Under the pieces are notes generated by a model. The model saw nothing but the letters and a program-made list of their open reading frames with translations, did not search any database and had not been told where the DNA came from. This document shows, piece by piece, positions 52,527-61,455 of a stretch of 64,000 bases of DNA. Position 1 is the first letter of the stretch. Every line of letters begins with the position of its first letter. The DNA is taken from assembly GCF_008254045.1 (NCBI RefSeq), contig NZ_CP042425.1:4650001-4714000 (forward strand), written 5' to 3'. Both the position numbers and the translations under genes were made by a program. The stretch comes from Limnoglobus roseus (GTDB lineage: Bacteria; Planctomycetota; Planctomycetia; Gemmatales; Gemmataceae).

Positions 52527-53024
52527 TTACCCTTCGGCCCGCGTCAGTTTCTCGAAGTTGTGCCGCTCGCCGCTTCCCCGCAGCGGGTAGTCCTTCCTTA
52601 GCGGGAAGCTCGTGAATTCCGTCGGCATCAGGATTCGCCGCAGGTCCGGGTGGCCGGGGAACGTGATGCCGAACATGTCGAAGACTTCACGCTCCATCCA
52701 GTCGGCCCCGCGCCACAGGTTCGTCACCGTTGGCAGTTCCGGATCGGGGTCGTTCACGTAAGTTTTCACAAAGATCCGCTCGGCCGTGTTCGCGTTCATC
52801 AGGACGTACACGACGGCGAAACGGTCGGTTGCGTCCGGGTAGCCGAGGTAGTCGATCCCCGCCAAGTCCGCGAGCATGTTGAAGCCGAACTGATCCTTCA
52901 GCGTCGTCAGTACGGCGTAGATTTTTTCGGCCGTTACGATCACGCGGAGGTTGTCGCGGAACTCCTCAACGCGAACGGCGTCGCCGAACTTCTGCTGCAA
53001 CGGGACGAAGTAGTTGGCGGGCAT
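52527..53024 (-). CDS. nuoC: NADH-quinone oxidoreductase subunit C
   Basis: The 165-aa peripheral-arm subunit has the signature RGADWMEREVFDMFGITFPGHPDLRRI. The end, PLRKDYPLRG, is the usual family finish. It is separate from NuoD (not fused). GGGGAAG lies six bases before the ATG. It begins three bases after the nuoB stop. Confidence 0.95.
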   Translation of the reverse strand: MPANYFVPLQQKFGDAVRVEEFRDNLRVIVTAEKIYAVLTTLKDQFGFNMLADLAGIDYLGYPDATDRFAVVYVLMNANTAERIFVKTYVNDPDPELPTVTNLWRGADWMEREVFDMFGITFPGHPDLRRILMPTEFTSFPLRKDYPLRGSGERHNFEKLTRAEG

Positions 53025-53027
53025 AAG

Positions 53028-53633
53028 TTACTTCCCCACCATCGGCAAGTGCCGGACACGGGTGCCGGTGCGGTAGTCGCCCGGCGTCACGACCACGTCG
53101 TTCGGCGGTAGTTCCTTCACCAGCGGGGCCGGGCCTTCGTAGGCCGTGCGGCGGTAGAACTCGCGGGCGTTCACGGTGCCGGTGGTCTGAATCTTTTCTT
53201 GGAGGTCGAGGACGGAGCGGATCAACTGTTCCGGCCGCGGCGGGCACCCCGGCACGTACACGTCCACCGGGACGAAGCGGTCGATGCCCTGCACGACGGC
53301 GTAGGTGTCGAACACGCCGCCACTGCTGGCACACGCGCCCATGCTGATGCACCACTTCGGCTCTGGCATTTGCAGCCAGATTCGCTGCATCACCGGCACC
53401 ATCTTCATCACCACCCGGCCGGCGACGATCATCACGTCGCACTGCCGCGGGCTGAACCGCATGGCCTCGCTGCCGAACCGGGCGATGTCGTAGCGGGAAC
53501 TCGCCGTCGCCATCAGTTCGATGCCACAGCAGGCCGTAGCAAACGGCATCGGCCAGAGCGAGTGCTTGCGAATCCACGACGCGATGGCGTCGAGGTTCGT
53601 GACGAACACGTTGTCGTCGAGCTTCATCGCCAT
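53028..53633 (-). CDS. nuoB: NADH-quinone oxidoreductase subunit B (N2 cluster)
   Basis: The 201-aa subunit holds the terminal cluster N2: the tandem Cys35-Cys36, then Cys101 (MGACASSGG) and Cys130 (PGCPPRPE), all present. It hands electrons to the quinone. The ATG at 53633 has GGAAGGGAG seven bases upstream. A second ATG at 53627 gives an ATGA overlap with the nuoA stop and is an alternative start. Either way it overlaps the nuoA end. Confidence 0.95.
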   Translation of the reverse strand: MAMKLDDNVFVTNLDAIASWIRKHSLWPMPFATACCGIELMATASSRYDIARFGSEAMRFSPRQCDVMIVAGRVVMKMVPVMQRIWLQMPEPKWCISMGACASSGGVFDTYAVVQGIDRFVPVDVYVPGCPPRPEQLIRSVLDLQEKIQTTGTVNAREFYRRTAYEGPAPLVKELPPNDVVVTPGDYRTGTRVRHLPMVGK

Positions 53634-54079
53634 TGGAACACTCCCTTCCGCCAGGCGTACAGGTACGCGATGGCGAGCGTGGCGAGGAACACGAGGATTT
53701 CGATGAACACGATCGTGCCGAAGATGTTCTTCCAGTGCGGGTCGCCGCCGGGCGCGTACGCGATCACCGCCCACGGGTAGAGGAACAGAAGTTCCACGTC
53801 GAACACGAGGAACAGAATCGCGATGAGGTAGAACTTGATGTCGAACTGCATCCGGGCCGAACCGATCGGGTCCATGCCCGACTCGTACGGCATCTGCTTG
53901 ACCTTCGTCGGCCGTTGCGGCTTCAAGAACGGTAGGAAGTAGCCGACGTGGGTGGCCGCGAGCATCGCCATCGCGAGGCCGACGATCACGCCGATGTAAA
54001 TCAGCGCCGGGTAATAGGCCGAGAGGTCGAACGCGGGTTCGAGGCCAGCGGGCGTCAGGACCGGAGAGGCAACAGCCAT
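53624..54079 (-). CDS. nuoA: NADH-quinone oxidoreductase subunit A
   Basis: The 151-aa three-helix subunit has the family motifs KVKQMPYESGMDPIGSARM and FLVFDVELLFLYPWA. The ATG at 54079 is used because GGAG lies ten bases upstream; a GTG at 54103 is in frame but lacks a site. It is the first gene of the nuo operon, with a perfect CRP-type palindrome 36-55 bases upstream. Confidence 0.94.
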   Translation of the reverse strand: MAVASPVLTPAGLEPAFDLSAYYPALIYIGVIVGLAMAMLAATHVGYFLPFLKPQRPTKVKQMPYESGMDPIGSARMQFDIKFYLIAILFLVFDVELLFLYPWAVIAYAPGGDPHWKNIFGTIVFIEILVFLATLAIAYLYAWRKGVFQWR

Positions 54080-54114
54080 TCGCGCATCACTCCGTGTTGC
54101 CACAGGACCGCGAC

Positions 54115-54134
54115 TTTGTGAATTATTTCACAAA
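54115..54134. promoter_or_regulatory. Perfect CRP/FNR-type palindrome upstream of nuoA
   Basis: The site is TTTGTGAA-N4-TTCACAAA, an exact eight-base inverted repeat. It contains TGTGA-N6-TCACA, the consensus of CRP-family regulators. It lies 36-55 bases before the nuoA ATG, in the divergent gap with the gene at 54273. The motif is seen; binding by a CRP/FNR protein is inference. Confidence 0.55.
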
Positions 54135-54272
54135 CTTCTACTAAATCTCATCGTAGGCAGACACGCCGCACAGTCAAGGAAAGGAATTCGCACACCGCCT
54201 CGGTCGGCTGGCTTTACTACGGTTGTCGCAGCCATACCAATTCCGCAACACGCCGCTTTTCGGAGGCTCTCC

Positions 54273-55166
54273 ATGCGCTTCGCTCTCCTCGTTCTTCTTG
54301 TCGTGATCAGCCCACTCTCGGCCGCGGATCCGGCGGCCCTCTTCGAGCGGAAAAACTTGGTGGCGTGGTGCATCGTGCCGTTCGACGGCAAGCACCGCGG
54401 GCCGGACGAACGGGCCGCGATGATGAAGAAACTCGGCTTCCAGCACTACGCCTACGATTGGCGCGACCAGCACCTACCGAGTTTCGAAAAAGAGTTGGCC
54501 GCTCTCGAACGCGAGGGCATCAAACTTGACGCGGTCTGGTTCCCGGCATCGCTCGACAAGAACGCGAAGTTCTTCCTGGAGACGCTGGAGAAGCACAAAA
54601 TCCAAACTCAGTTCTGGGTGACGATGAACGGCGGCAGCGTGACGACCACGCCGGAGGAACAGGCGAAGCGAGTCAAGCAGCACGCGGACTCGCTCCGCCC
54701 GATTGCCGAGGCGGCCGGGAAGATCGGCTGCACCGTGGGGCTGTACAACCACGGCGGTTGGTTCGGCGAGCCGGAGAATCAGATCGCGATCATCGACACC
54801 CTGAAGTTGAAGAACGTCGGCATCGTCTACAACCTGCACCACGGCCACGACCACCTCGTCCGCTTTCCGCAGTTGCTCAAGGTGATGAAGCCGCACCTCT
54901 ACGCGGTCAACCTCAATGGCACGGTGAAGGGCGGTGACAAGGTCGGCCAGAAAATCCTGCCGCTCGGCCAGGGGGCGGAGGATTTGCGGCTGCTGAAGGC
55001 GATTCAAGACAGCGGGTACGCCGGTCCCATCGGGATCATCGGCCACACGGACGACGATGCGGAAGAACGCCTTCGCGACAACCTCGACGGCCTCGACTGG
55101 CTGGTGCCGCAACTCGCGGGCAAGCCCGCCGGGCCGAAGCCGCCTCCGCGGACGGGGAAGAAGTAA
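54273..55166 (+). CDS. Secreted sugar phosphate isomerase/epimerase-like protein
   Basis: The 297-aa protein has a signal peptide (MRFALLVLLVVISPLSAAD). The TIM-barrel xylose-isomerase-like domain carries the strands VGLYNHGGWFGEP, VGIVYNLHHGHDH and IGIIGHTDD, which hold the metal-binding acidic and His residues of the family. GGAGG lies before the ATG. It is divergent from nuoA and 47 bp upstream of the second nuoH. The substrate is unknown. Secreted members of this family are frequent in Planctomycetes. Confidence 0.82.
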   Translation: MRFALLVLLVVISPLSAADPAALFERKNLVAWCIVPFDGKHRGPDERAAMMKKLGFQHYAYDWRDQHLPSFEKELAALEREGIKLDAVWFPASLDKNAKFFLETLEKHKIQTQFWVTMNGGSVTTTPEEQAKRVKQHADSLRPIAEAAGKIGCTVGLYNHGGWFGEPENQIAIIDTLKLKNVGIVYNLHHGHDHLVRFPQLLKVMKPHLYAVNLNGTVKGGDKVGQKILPLGQGAEDLRLLKAIQDSGYAGPIGIIGHTDDDAEERLRDNLDGLDWLVPQLAGKPAGPKPPPRTGKK

Positions 55167-55213
55167 TAGAGTAATCTACCACACCGCCGCGTACCGATGG
55201 GCCTACCCTCCCG

Positions 55214-56392
55214 ATGGTCGAATCGCTCGCCGAGTACGTTCCGCAGTCCCTCGCGATGATCCTGGCGGCGCTGGCGGCCGCGGGCTTGGTGTTCGGCTTC
55301 ATCGGCACGTCCACGTTCCTGTTCATCTGGGCCGAGCGGAAGATTTCCGGCCGTATTCAGGATCGCCTTGGACCCACGCGCGTCGGCAAGTTCGGCCTCC
55401 TTCAATCGCTCGCCGACGGCATCAAACTGGTCACGAAGGAAGACTTTGTTCCGACGGGGGCCGACCGTCTGCTCTTCCGCATCGCGCCGTACGTCGCGTT
55501 TTGTGCCTCGTTCGCCGGGTTCATTGCGCTGCCGTTCGCCGAGGGCGTGGTCGCGCAACCGCTGAACGTCGGGGCGTTCTTCCTGCTCGCGGTGCTGAGT
55601 AGCGAAGTCTTCGGCGTCCTGCTGGCGGGGTACTCGTCCGCGAACAAGTGGTCACTCTTTGGCGGGGTGCGGGAGGCGGCGCAGGTCGTCAGTTACGAAG
55701 TCCCGCGATCACTCTGCGTGCTGGTCCCCATCTGCATCGCGGGCACGCTGAACCTCAACACCATCGCCCGGCAGCAAGAGGGCTGGTTCTGGAACTGGTA
55801 CGTCTTCCACGACCCGTTCACGTTCCTGGCGTTCGTCATCTTCTTCATCGTGGCGACCGCGAGTTGCAAGCGTGCCCCGTTCGATCTCGCGGAAGCCGAG
55901 AGTGAGTTGGTGGCCGGCTTCCTGACCGAGTACAGCGGGATGCGGTGGTCGTACTTTTTCCTGGCCGAGTACGCGAGCATGTTCGCCGTCAGCGGCCTCG
56001 CCTCGCTACTGTTCCTCGGCGGCTGGCACACGGGGCTGTTACCGTTCGAGCCGGCCGAACGCTTCGGCCCTCTCTTCGGCAACCTCGTCGATGTCGGCGT
56101 GTTCATCACGAAGGGATCGCTGCTGGTGCTGGTGATGATGTGGATGCGGTGGAGCCTGCCGCGGTTGCGCATCGACCAGGTGATGCTGACCTGTCTGAAA
56201 TACTTCCTGCCGATCAGTTGCGGCCTGCTCATCGGCGTGTGCGTCTGGCAGCTCTACATGCCAAAGGTACTGGCCGAAGGCGTGCGGGTCGTGCTGGCCG
56301 TCGGGTTCGTCGTTGCGGCCATTGTTGTCGTGTTGAGTGCCGCTCGGCTGAAGCCGTCTCCACAACTGTCGGGGGCGTTCACGAAGCCATGA
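55214..56392 (+). CDS. nuoH: Second NADH-quinone oxidoreductase subunit H
   Basis: The 392-aa protein is a full NuoH paralogue of the gene at 44616. Motifs AERKISGRIQDRLGPTRVGK, DGIKLVTKEDFVP and the acidic AEAESELVAGFLTEYSGM channel region are intact. Sequence divergence from the other copy is high, so this is not a recent duplication. It begins a second partial nuo module (H-J-K-x-L-M). Its stop overlaps the nuoJ start (ATGA). Confidence 0.92.
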   Translation: MVESLAEYVPQSLAMILAALAAAGLVFGFIGTSTFLFIWAERKISGRIQDRLGPTRVGKFGLLQSLADGIKLVTKEDFVPTGADRLLFRIAPYVAFCASFAGFIALPFAEGVVAQPLNVGAFFLLAVLSSEVFGVLLAGYSSANKWSLFGGVREAAQVVSYEVPRSLCVLVPICIAGTLNLNTIARQQEGWFWNWYVFHDPFTFLAFVIFFIVATASCKRAPFDLAEAESELVAGFLTEYSGMRWSYFFLAEYASMFAVSGLASLLFLGGWHTGLLPFEPAERFGPLFGNLVDVGVFITKGSLLVLVMMWMRWSLPRLRIDQVMLTCLKYFLPISCGLLIGVCVWQLYMPKVLAEGVRVVLAVGFVVAAIVVVLSAARLKPSPQLSGAFTKP

Positions 56393-56895
56393 ACCTCGAC
56401 TTCGTCCTCTTCACAATTCTTGCCACACTGATCGCCGCCTCCGCGGTCGGCGTGGTGTCGTCCGCGACCATTGTGCGGTCGGCCGTGTTCTTGCTCTTCA
56501 CGCTCATCGGCGTGGCGTTCCTCTACTTCTTGCTCGGGGCCGAGTTTCTCGGGGCCACGCAACTGATCGTCTATGTCGGCGGCACCCTGGTCCTCGTCGT
56601 CTTTGGCGGAATGCTCACCACGGCCGGGCCGTTCAACGTGCTGCGCACGAAGACGGCCGAGTGGGTACTCAGCGGCAGCGTGGCCGCGGGCGTGTTCGCA
56701 CTCCTGGTGTCGATTTCGCTTCAACTCGGCGCACGGCCGACGTCCACGGGCGACATTCCGGGACCGGGGCCGTTGGGGATGGCGTTCCTCACCACCCACT
56801 TGTTGCCGTTCGAAATTGTCTCGGTGCACTTGTTGGTGGTGTTGATCGGGGCGGCCTATTTAGCACGCGCGAAGAAGAAAGCAGGTTCGCCGTGA
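56389..56895 (+). CDS. nuoJ: Second NADH-quinone oxidoreductase subunit J
   Basis: This 168-aa copy has normal NuoJ length and lacks the long insertion of the nuoJ in the main operon. Core motifs are VRSAVFLLFTLIGVAFLYF, GAEFLGATQLIVYVGG and LLPFEIVSVHLLVVLIGAAYL. It overlaps nuoH2 by four bases and nuoK2 by four bases. Confidence 0.9.
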   Translation: MNLDFVLFTILATLIAASAVGVVSSATIVRSAVFLLFTLIGVAFLYFLLGAEFLGATQLIVYVGGTLVLVVFGGMLTTAGPFNVLRTKTAEWVLSGSVAAGVFALLVSISLQLGARPTSTGDIPGPGPLGMAFLTTHLLPFEIVSVHLLVVLIGAAYLARAKKKAGSP

Positions 56896-57206
56896 CGGAA
56901 CTCGGCCTGACGCACTTCCTCATCCTCTCCGCCTTCCTCTTCGCCTGCGGCCTCCTGTGCATCGCGACGAAGCGGAACGCCGTCGGCATTCTCATGGGCG
57001 TCGAACTCGTGCTGAACGCGGCCAACATCAACTTCGTCGCGTTCACCCGCTACCTGCCGGGCTTCCGCATCGAGGGGCAGGTGTTCGCCGTGTTGGTGAT
57101 CGTCCTTGCGGCGGCCGAAGCGGCGGTGGCCCTCGCCATCATCCTGAACTTCTACAACAACCGCGGTACCGTGGACGTCGACCAGGCGAATGACTTGAAG
57201 GGGTGA
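56892..57206 (+). CDS. nuoK: Second NADH-quinone oxidoreductase subunit K
   Basis: The 104-aa three-helix subunit keeps both glutamates (LMGVELVLNAANIN and VLAAAEAAVALAI). The GTG start overlaps the nuoJ2 stop by four bases (GTGA). It is shorter than the K subunit of the main operon, with no tail. Confidence 0.92.
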   Translation: MTELGLTHFLILSAFLFACGLLCIATKRNAVGILMGVELVLNAANINFVAFTRYLPGFRIEGQVFAVLVIVLAAAEAAVALAIILNFYNNRGTVDVDQANDLKG

Positions 57207-57210
57207 ACCG

Positions 57211-57474
57211 ATGGAATTCTTCGCCATCCCGGCCATCACGATGGGCTTCATCGCGATCGGCATCGGTTTGCAAATCCTGCAGAAGCTGACGCGGATCGAA
57301 CAGCATCTGGCCCGCGTCCTGCCGCCGGTCGAACTCTCTGCGGCCGCGAAATTGCTCGCCGCCGACCCGCGACAGAAGATCGCCGCCATTCAGACCGTCC
57401 GCCAGGAGACCGGCCTGAGCCTCGCGGAAGCCAAAGAGGCGGTCGAAACGTACATCCGCGGCCAGCAATCGTAG
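57211..57474 (+). CDS. Membrane protein with ribosomal L7/L12 C-terminal-like tail (87 aa)
   Basis: One hydrophobic helix (about residues 5-23) is followed by a helical linker. The last 34 residues (KIAAIQTVRQETGLSLAEAK) closely resemble the C-terminal domain motif of ribosomal protein L7/L12 (KI-xx-IK-x-VR-xx-TGL-x-L-x-EAK-x-x-V). AGGGG precedes the ATG and it starts four bases after nuoK2 and nine before nuoL2, so it is a member of this operon. It is not a known complex I subunit. Membrane-bound L7/L12-like proteins of unknown role occur elsewhere; here the operon context is the novelty. Confidence 0.7.
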   Translation: MEFFAIPAITMGFIAIGIGLQILQKLTRIEQHLARVLPPVELSAAAKLLAADPRQKIAAIQTVRQETGLSLAEAKEAVETYIRGQQS

Positions 57475-57482
57475 GTTCGACC

Positions 57483-59540
57483 ATGCCCGAGTTCTTGCGC
57501 GAAGTGCCCGGCCGACTGTTCCTCGTGGCAACGCTGCTGCCGCTGTTCGCGTTCGCCGTGTTGCTGGCCGCGGGCACCGTTCGTCGCTTTCGCTCACCTT
57601 TGCCCGGTTACTTCGCATCATTTCTCCTCGCAGTCGCGGCCAGTTGCTCGGTGATCGGCCTGTCGTGGTTCTTACAAGACGCGGAGAGCCTCCGGGATCA
57701 GTCGAAGGCGATGGCCGCACGGTGGGGCGAGCGGGTTGAGTGGCTGCACCTCGGCGGCTGGAAGGCTGACGCCAGACCGGCCCGCAGCATCGACCTCGGC
57801 TACCGCATCGACCACCTGACCGCCCTGATGGTGACGATGGTCACAGTCGTCGGCACGCTGATCTTCTTGTTCTCGCTCGGGTACATGAAGGACGAACAAG
57901 CGGAGGTGGAAGACCACCACGCCCATGTCCGCCGGCGGGGTCGCTTCGGGCGATTCTACCTCTATCTGTCCCTGTTTGCGTTCTCGATGCTGAACATCCT
58001 GATCGCCGACAACCTCTTCCAAATCTTCGTCGGCTGGGAACTCGTCGGCGTGTCGTCGTTCTTCCTGATCGGCTTCTACACGGAACGCCGTTCGGCTAGC
58101 ACAGCCGCGAACAAGGCCTTCATCGTCAACCGTGTCGGCGACGCCGGGCTTCTGGTCGCACTAGCCGTGGCATGGTTCCACGTCGGCAGCTTCAACCTCG
58201 ATGAACTCTTCGCGAAGGCCGCCCACCTGCCCGCCGACGCGATCCTCTTGCTCGGCCTCGGAATCTTCTGCGGCTGTGCGGGGAAGTCGGCGCAGGTGCC
58301 GCTGCACACGTGGCTGCCGGACGCGATGGAAGGGCCGACGCCGGTGTCCGCCCTCATCCACGCCGCGACGATGGTGGCCGCCGGCGTGTACCTCGTGGGC
58401 CGGTGCTGGGTGCTGTTCACGCCGGACGTGCTGTTGGTCATCGCGTACCTCGGCGCGGCCACGATGATCCTGAGTGCGCTCGTCGCCGTGGTGCAGACGG
58501 ACATCAAGCGCGTGCTGGCTTACTCGACCTGCTCGCAACTCGGCTTCATGATGCTCGCCCTCGGCCTCGGTGCGTGGACGGCCGCCCTCCTGCACTTGCT
58601 GACGCACGCCTTCTTCAAAGCTCTGCTGTTCCTCGGGGCGGGGAGCGTGATCCACGGCCTGCACCACGAACAAGACCTGTCGAAGATGGGCGGCCTACGT
58701 CGCAAGATGCCGGTGACGGCGTACACGATGTTCGTCGGCGTCCTGGCCATCGCCGGGATGCCGCTGCTGTCGGGCTGGTACAGCAAGGAATTGATCCTCT
58801 CGCACGTCATCGGCTCGGCCGCAGCCGACGGGGTCGCCCGACCGCTATTGACCTTCCTGCCGTTTCTCACCGCCGGCCTGACGAGTTACTACATGTTCCG
58901 CCTCTGGTTCCTGGCGTTCGCCGGCGAGCCTCGGGATCGGCACTTGTTCGAACACGCCCACGAATCGCCGGCCGTGATGACGCTGCCGTTGTTAGTCTTG
59001 GCCGCGTTCAGTGTCGGCGTGGCCTGGGGCTGGCCGGTCTGGAGCGTCGAATCGAGCCAACTCGCGAAGGTGCTGCACCACGCGCAGCCGCCTGTTCTAG
59101 ACGTAAAGTACCACGCGATTCACGGGAAGGCCGAGGAACACCACCTGCTCACGACCGCGCTCGCCCTCGGCGTCGCGGCTTTCGGCTTCGCAGTGGCCAT
59201 CGCCCGGCACCGGGCTGGCACGCTGCTGACGCCACCCCGGCCGGCCGTTCTTGCGCAGGTGCTGCGCAAGAAGTTTTACTTCGACGAACTGTACGCTGCG
59301 GCCTTCACCCAACCGACCGTGGAACTCGCGAAACTCTCGGCGGCGGCCGACAAGCGGCCCGACGTGCGGCCGTTCAACCTGCGGTCGCTCGACGGCGTGC
59401 TGAACGCAATTGCCGACAGCCTGGTCGCACTCGGCACGGTCGTGCGGCGACTGCAAACCGGCCAACTGCGGACGTACATTCTGGCGTTGGGGTTGACGCT
59501 CGCGGCCGGGTTGGGGATTCTGTTACGGCTCTCGCGCTAA
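57483..59540 (+). CDS. nuoL: Second NADH-quinone oxidoreductase subunit L
   Basis: The 685-aa copy keeps the channel residues: GWELVGVSSFFLIGFY (Glu), GKSAQVPLHTWLPDAMEGPTP (Lys) and WYSKELIL (distal Lys). The C-terminal lateral helix is also recognisable (VLRKKFYFDELYAAAF). It should be a working antiporter-like pump. It starts nine bases after the L7/L12-like gene, and the second nuoM follows 23 bp after its stop. Confidence 0.93.
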   Translation: MPEFLREVPGRLFLVATLLPLFAFAVLLAAGTVRRFRSPLPGYFASFLLAVAASCSVIGLSWFLQDAESLRDQSKAMAARWGERVEWLHLGGWKADARPARSIDLGYRIDHLTALMVTMVTVVGTLIFLFSLGYMKDEQAEVEDHHAHVRRRGRFGRFYLYLSLFAFSMLNILIADNLFQIFVGWELVGVSSFFLIGFYTERRSASTAANKAFIVNRVGDAGLLVALAVAWFHVGSFNLDELFAKAAHLPADAILLLGLGIFCGCAGKSAQVPLHTWLPDAMEGPTPVSALIHAATMVAAGVYLVGRCWVLFTPDVLLVIAYLGAATMILSALVAVVQTDIKRVLAYSTCSQLGFMMLALGLGAWTAALLHLLTHAFFKALLFLGAGSVIHGLHHEQDLSKMGGLRRKMPVTAYTMFVGVLAIAGMPLLSGWYSKELILSHVIGSAAADGVARPLLTFLPFLTAGLTSYYMFRLWFLAFAGEPRDRHLFEHAHESPAVMTLPLLVLAAFSVGVAWGWPVWSVESSQLAKVLHHAQPPVLDVKYHAIHGKAEEHHLLTTALALGVAAFGFAVAIARHRAGTLLTPPRPAVLAQVLRKKFYFDELYAAAFTQPTVELAKLSAAADKRPDVRPFNLRSLDGVLNAIADSLVALGTVVRRLQTGQLRTYILALGLTLAAGLGILLRLSR

Positions 59541-59563
59541 CTCGACCTCAGGATGACCGACGG

Positions 59564-61453
59564 ATGGACCCGAACGCCCGCGAAGTGGACATGATCTGGC
59601 TGACGGCCCAAGTCTTTCTGCCGCTGGCCGTCGCGGTGCTGCTACTGATCGTGCCGGGCCGCTTCCGCGAACTGCTCCGCTGGCTGGCCCTCTTCGGCTG
59701 TGCCGCGACGTTGGCCCTGTCGCTGTGCCTGTGGGTCGATTACTACCACCGCGTGTTGGAGTACCGATCCGACCGCTCCGTCTCGTCGATGTACCACCCC
59801 GACAGCCGCCTCGACGCCCGCGTCGAGCACCAGCAGTCGCTCACGGCCAAGCCGGTGCCCGGCCCGTTCCTCAGCATCGACCTCGTGACCATCCGCCCGT
59901 GGATCAGTCAGTTCGACGTGAACTACGCCCTCGGCGTCGACGGGCTGAACCTGCTCATGGTGATTCTGACGAGCCTCGTCACCATGCTGGCCGTGGCCGC
60001 GAGTTGGAAAATCGACGACCGCGTGAAGGGCTACCTCGTCCTCATCCTCACGCTCGAATCGGGCGTGATCGGGGCGTTCCTCAGCCTCGACCTGTTCCTC
60101 TTCTACGTCTTCTACGAAGTCATGTTGCTGCCGATGTACTTCCTCATCGGCATGTGGGGCGGCGGCCGGCGGAAGTACGCGGCCCTCAAGTTCGTCATCT
60201 ACACCCTCGCCGGTAGCGTGTGCCTGCTCGCCGCGATGATCGCCCTGTACACGGTGAACGTGCGGGACTTCGTCGATCAGAACGTCGTTCTACGGCAGGA
60301 CGAGGAGATGGCCCGCCGGGATCCGTCGCTCTTGATTCTGGAAGCGAAGGGGCGCATCGAGGTGCACAGCTTCGACATCGTGACGCTCTCGAAGGTCGGC
60401 CGGGCGGCGATGCTCGTGCTAACGAACCAGGAACACCGCCTCGCCGTTCGGGGCGTGGGAAAGGACGAGCCGCACCAACCGGCGGCGAACGGCTCGGTCG
60501 AACTCTTCGCCCCCGGCGTGGACCGCGAGGCAGCGCTGGCCCGGCTGAAGGCGTCGCCCGTGTGCAACCGGACGTTCCAGTACGTGATCTTCGCGCTGCT
60601 GTTCGTCGGCTTCGCCGTGAAAGTGCCGATCGTGCCGCTGCACTCGTGGCTGCCGGACGCGCACGTCGAAGCCCCGACGCCGGTGAGCATGATCCTCGCC
60701 GGCGTGCTGCTCAAACTCGGCGGCTACGGCCTCATCCGCATCGCGTTCCCGCTCTGCCCGTGGGCGGCGGCGGAACTGGCGTGGTGGATCGGCCTCATCG
60801 GTGCGGTCGGCATCGTCTACGGCGCGCTCGTGGCGATGGGGCAGACCGACTTCAAGAAACTGCTCGCGTACTCGTCGGTCAGTCACATGGGCTATGTCGT
60901 CCTCGGCCTCGCGTCGTGGTCGTCGGCGGATAACTCACAGTACTGGGAAATGGGCGTGAACGGTGCCGTCTACCAGATGCTCGCCCACGGCATCACCGCG
61001 ACGGCCCTGTTCTTCGTCGTCGGCGTGGTCTACGACCGTGCCCACCACCGCGAACTGAACCAACTCGGCGGCCTGACGGAACCGATGCCGGTCTACACCG
61101 GCCTGAGCGCGATCCTGTTCTTCGCATCGATGGGCCTACCCGGCCTTTGCGGGTTCGTCGGCGAGTTCAAGGTGATGATGGCCGCGTGGGCGTTCTCGCC
61201 GCCGCTAGCGGTGACCGCGATTCTGGCCACGATCTTGACCGCCTCGTACCTGCTCTGGGCGTGGCAGCGGGCGTTCCTGGGCGTGAACGAGAAGACGAAA
61301 GGTTACCCCGACGTGTCGGCCCGCGAGTTCGTCATCCTGTTACCGCTCGTCCTGTTCGCGATTGCCCTGGGCTTGTTCCCGAGCGTGCTGATCCTCAGTT
61401 GGGTCGAACCGAGTGTGGCCGGATGGGTCGAGAACCTTGCCCCGTTGAAATGA
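59564..61453 (+). CDS. nuoM: Second NADH-quinone oxidoreductase subunit M
   Basis: The 629-aa copy has the conserved Glu in VFYEVMLLPMYFLIGMWG and the Lys in GFAVKVPIVPLHSWLP. A 106-residue hydrophilic insertion lies between IALYTV and FQYVIFALLFVGFAVK, at the same place as the 99-residue one in the main NuoM but with no obvious similarity. The start could also be the ATG at 59591, which begins directly at the first helix. It ends the module: no nuoN follows, only a terminator. Confidence 0.92.
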   Translation: MDPNAREVDMIWLTAQVFLPLAVAVLLLIVPGRFRELLRWLALFGCAATLALSLCLWVDYYHRVLEYRSDRSVSSMYHPDSRLDARVEHQQSLTAKPVPGPFLSIDLVTIRPWISQFDVNYALGVDGLNLLMVILTSLVTMLAVAASWKIDDRVKGYLVLILTLESGVIGAFLSLDLFLFYVFYEVMLLPMYFLIGMWGGGRRKYAALKFVIYTLAGSVCLLAAMIALYTVNVRDFVDQNVVLRQDEEMARRDPSLLILEAKGRIEVHSFDIVTLSKVGRAAMLVLTNQEHRLAVRGVGKDEPHQPAANGSVELFAPGVDREAALARLKASPVCNRTFQYVIFALLFVGFAVKVPIVPLHSWLPDAHVEAPTPVSMILAGVLLKLGGYGLIRIAFPLCPWAAAELAWWIGLIGAVGIVYGALVAMGQTDFKKLLAYSSVSHMGYVVLGLASWSSADNSQYWEMGVNGAVYQMLAHGITATALFFVVGVVYDRAHHRELNQLGGLTEPMPVYTGLSAILFFASMGLPGLCGFVGEFKVMMAAWAFSPPLAVTAILATILTASYLLWAWQRAFLGVNEKTKGYPDVSAREFVILLPLVLFAIALGLFPSVLILSWVEPSVAGWVENLAPLK

Positions 61454-61455
61454 AA

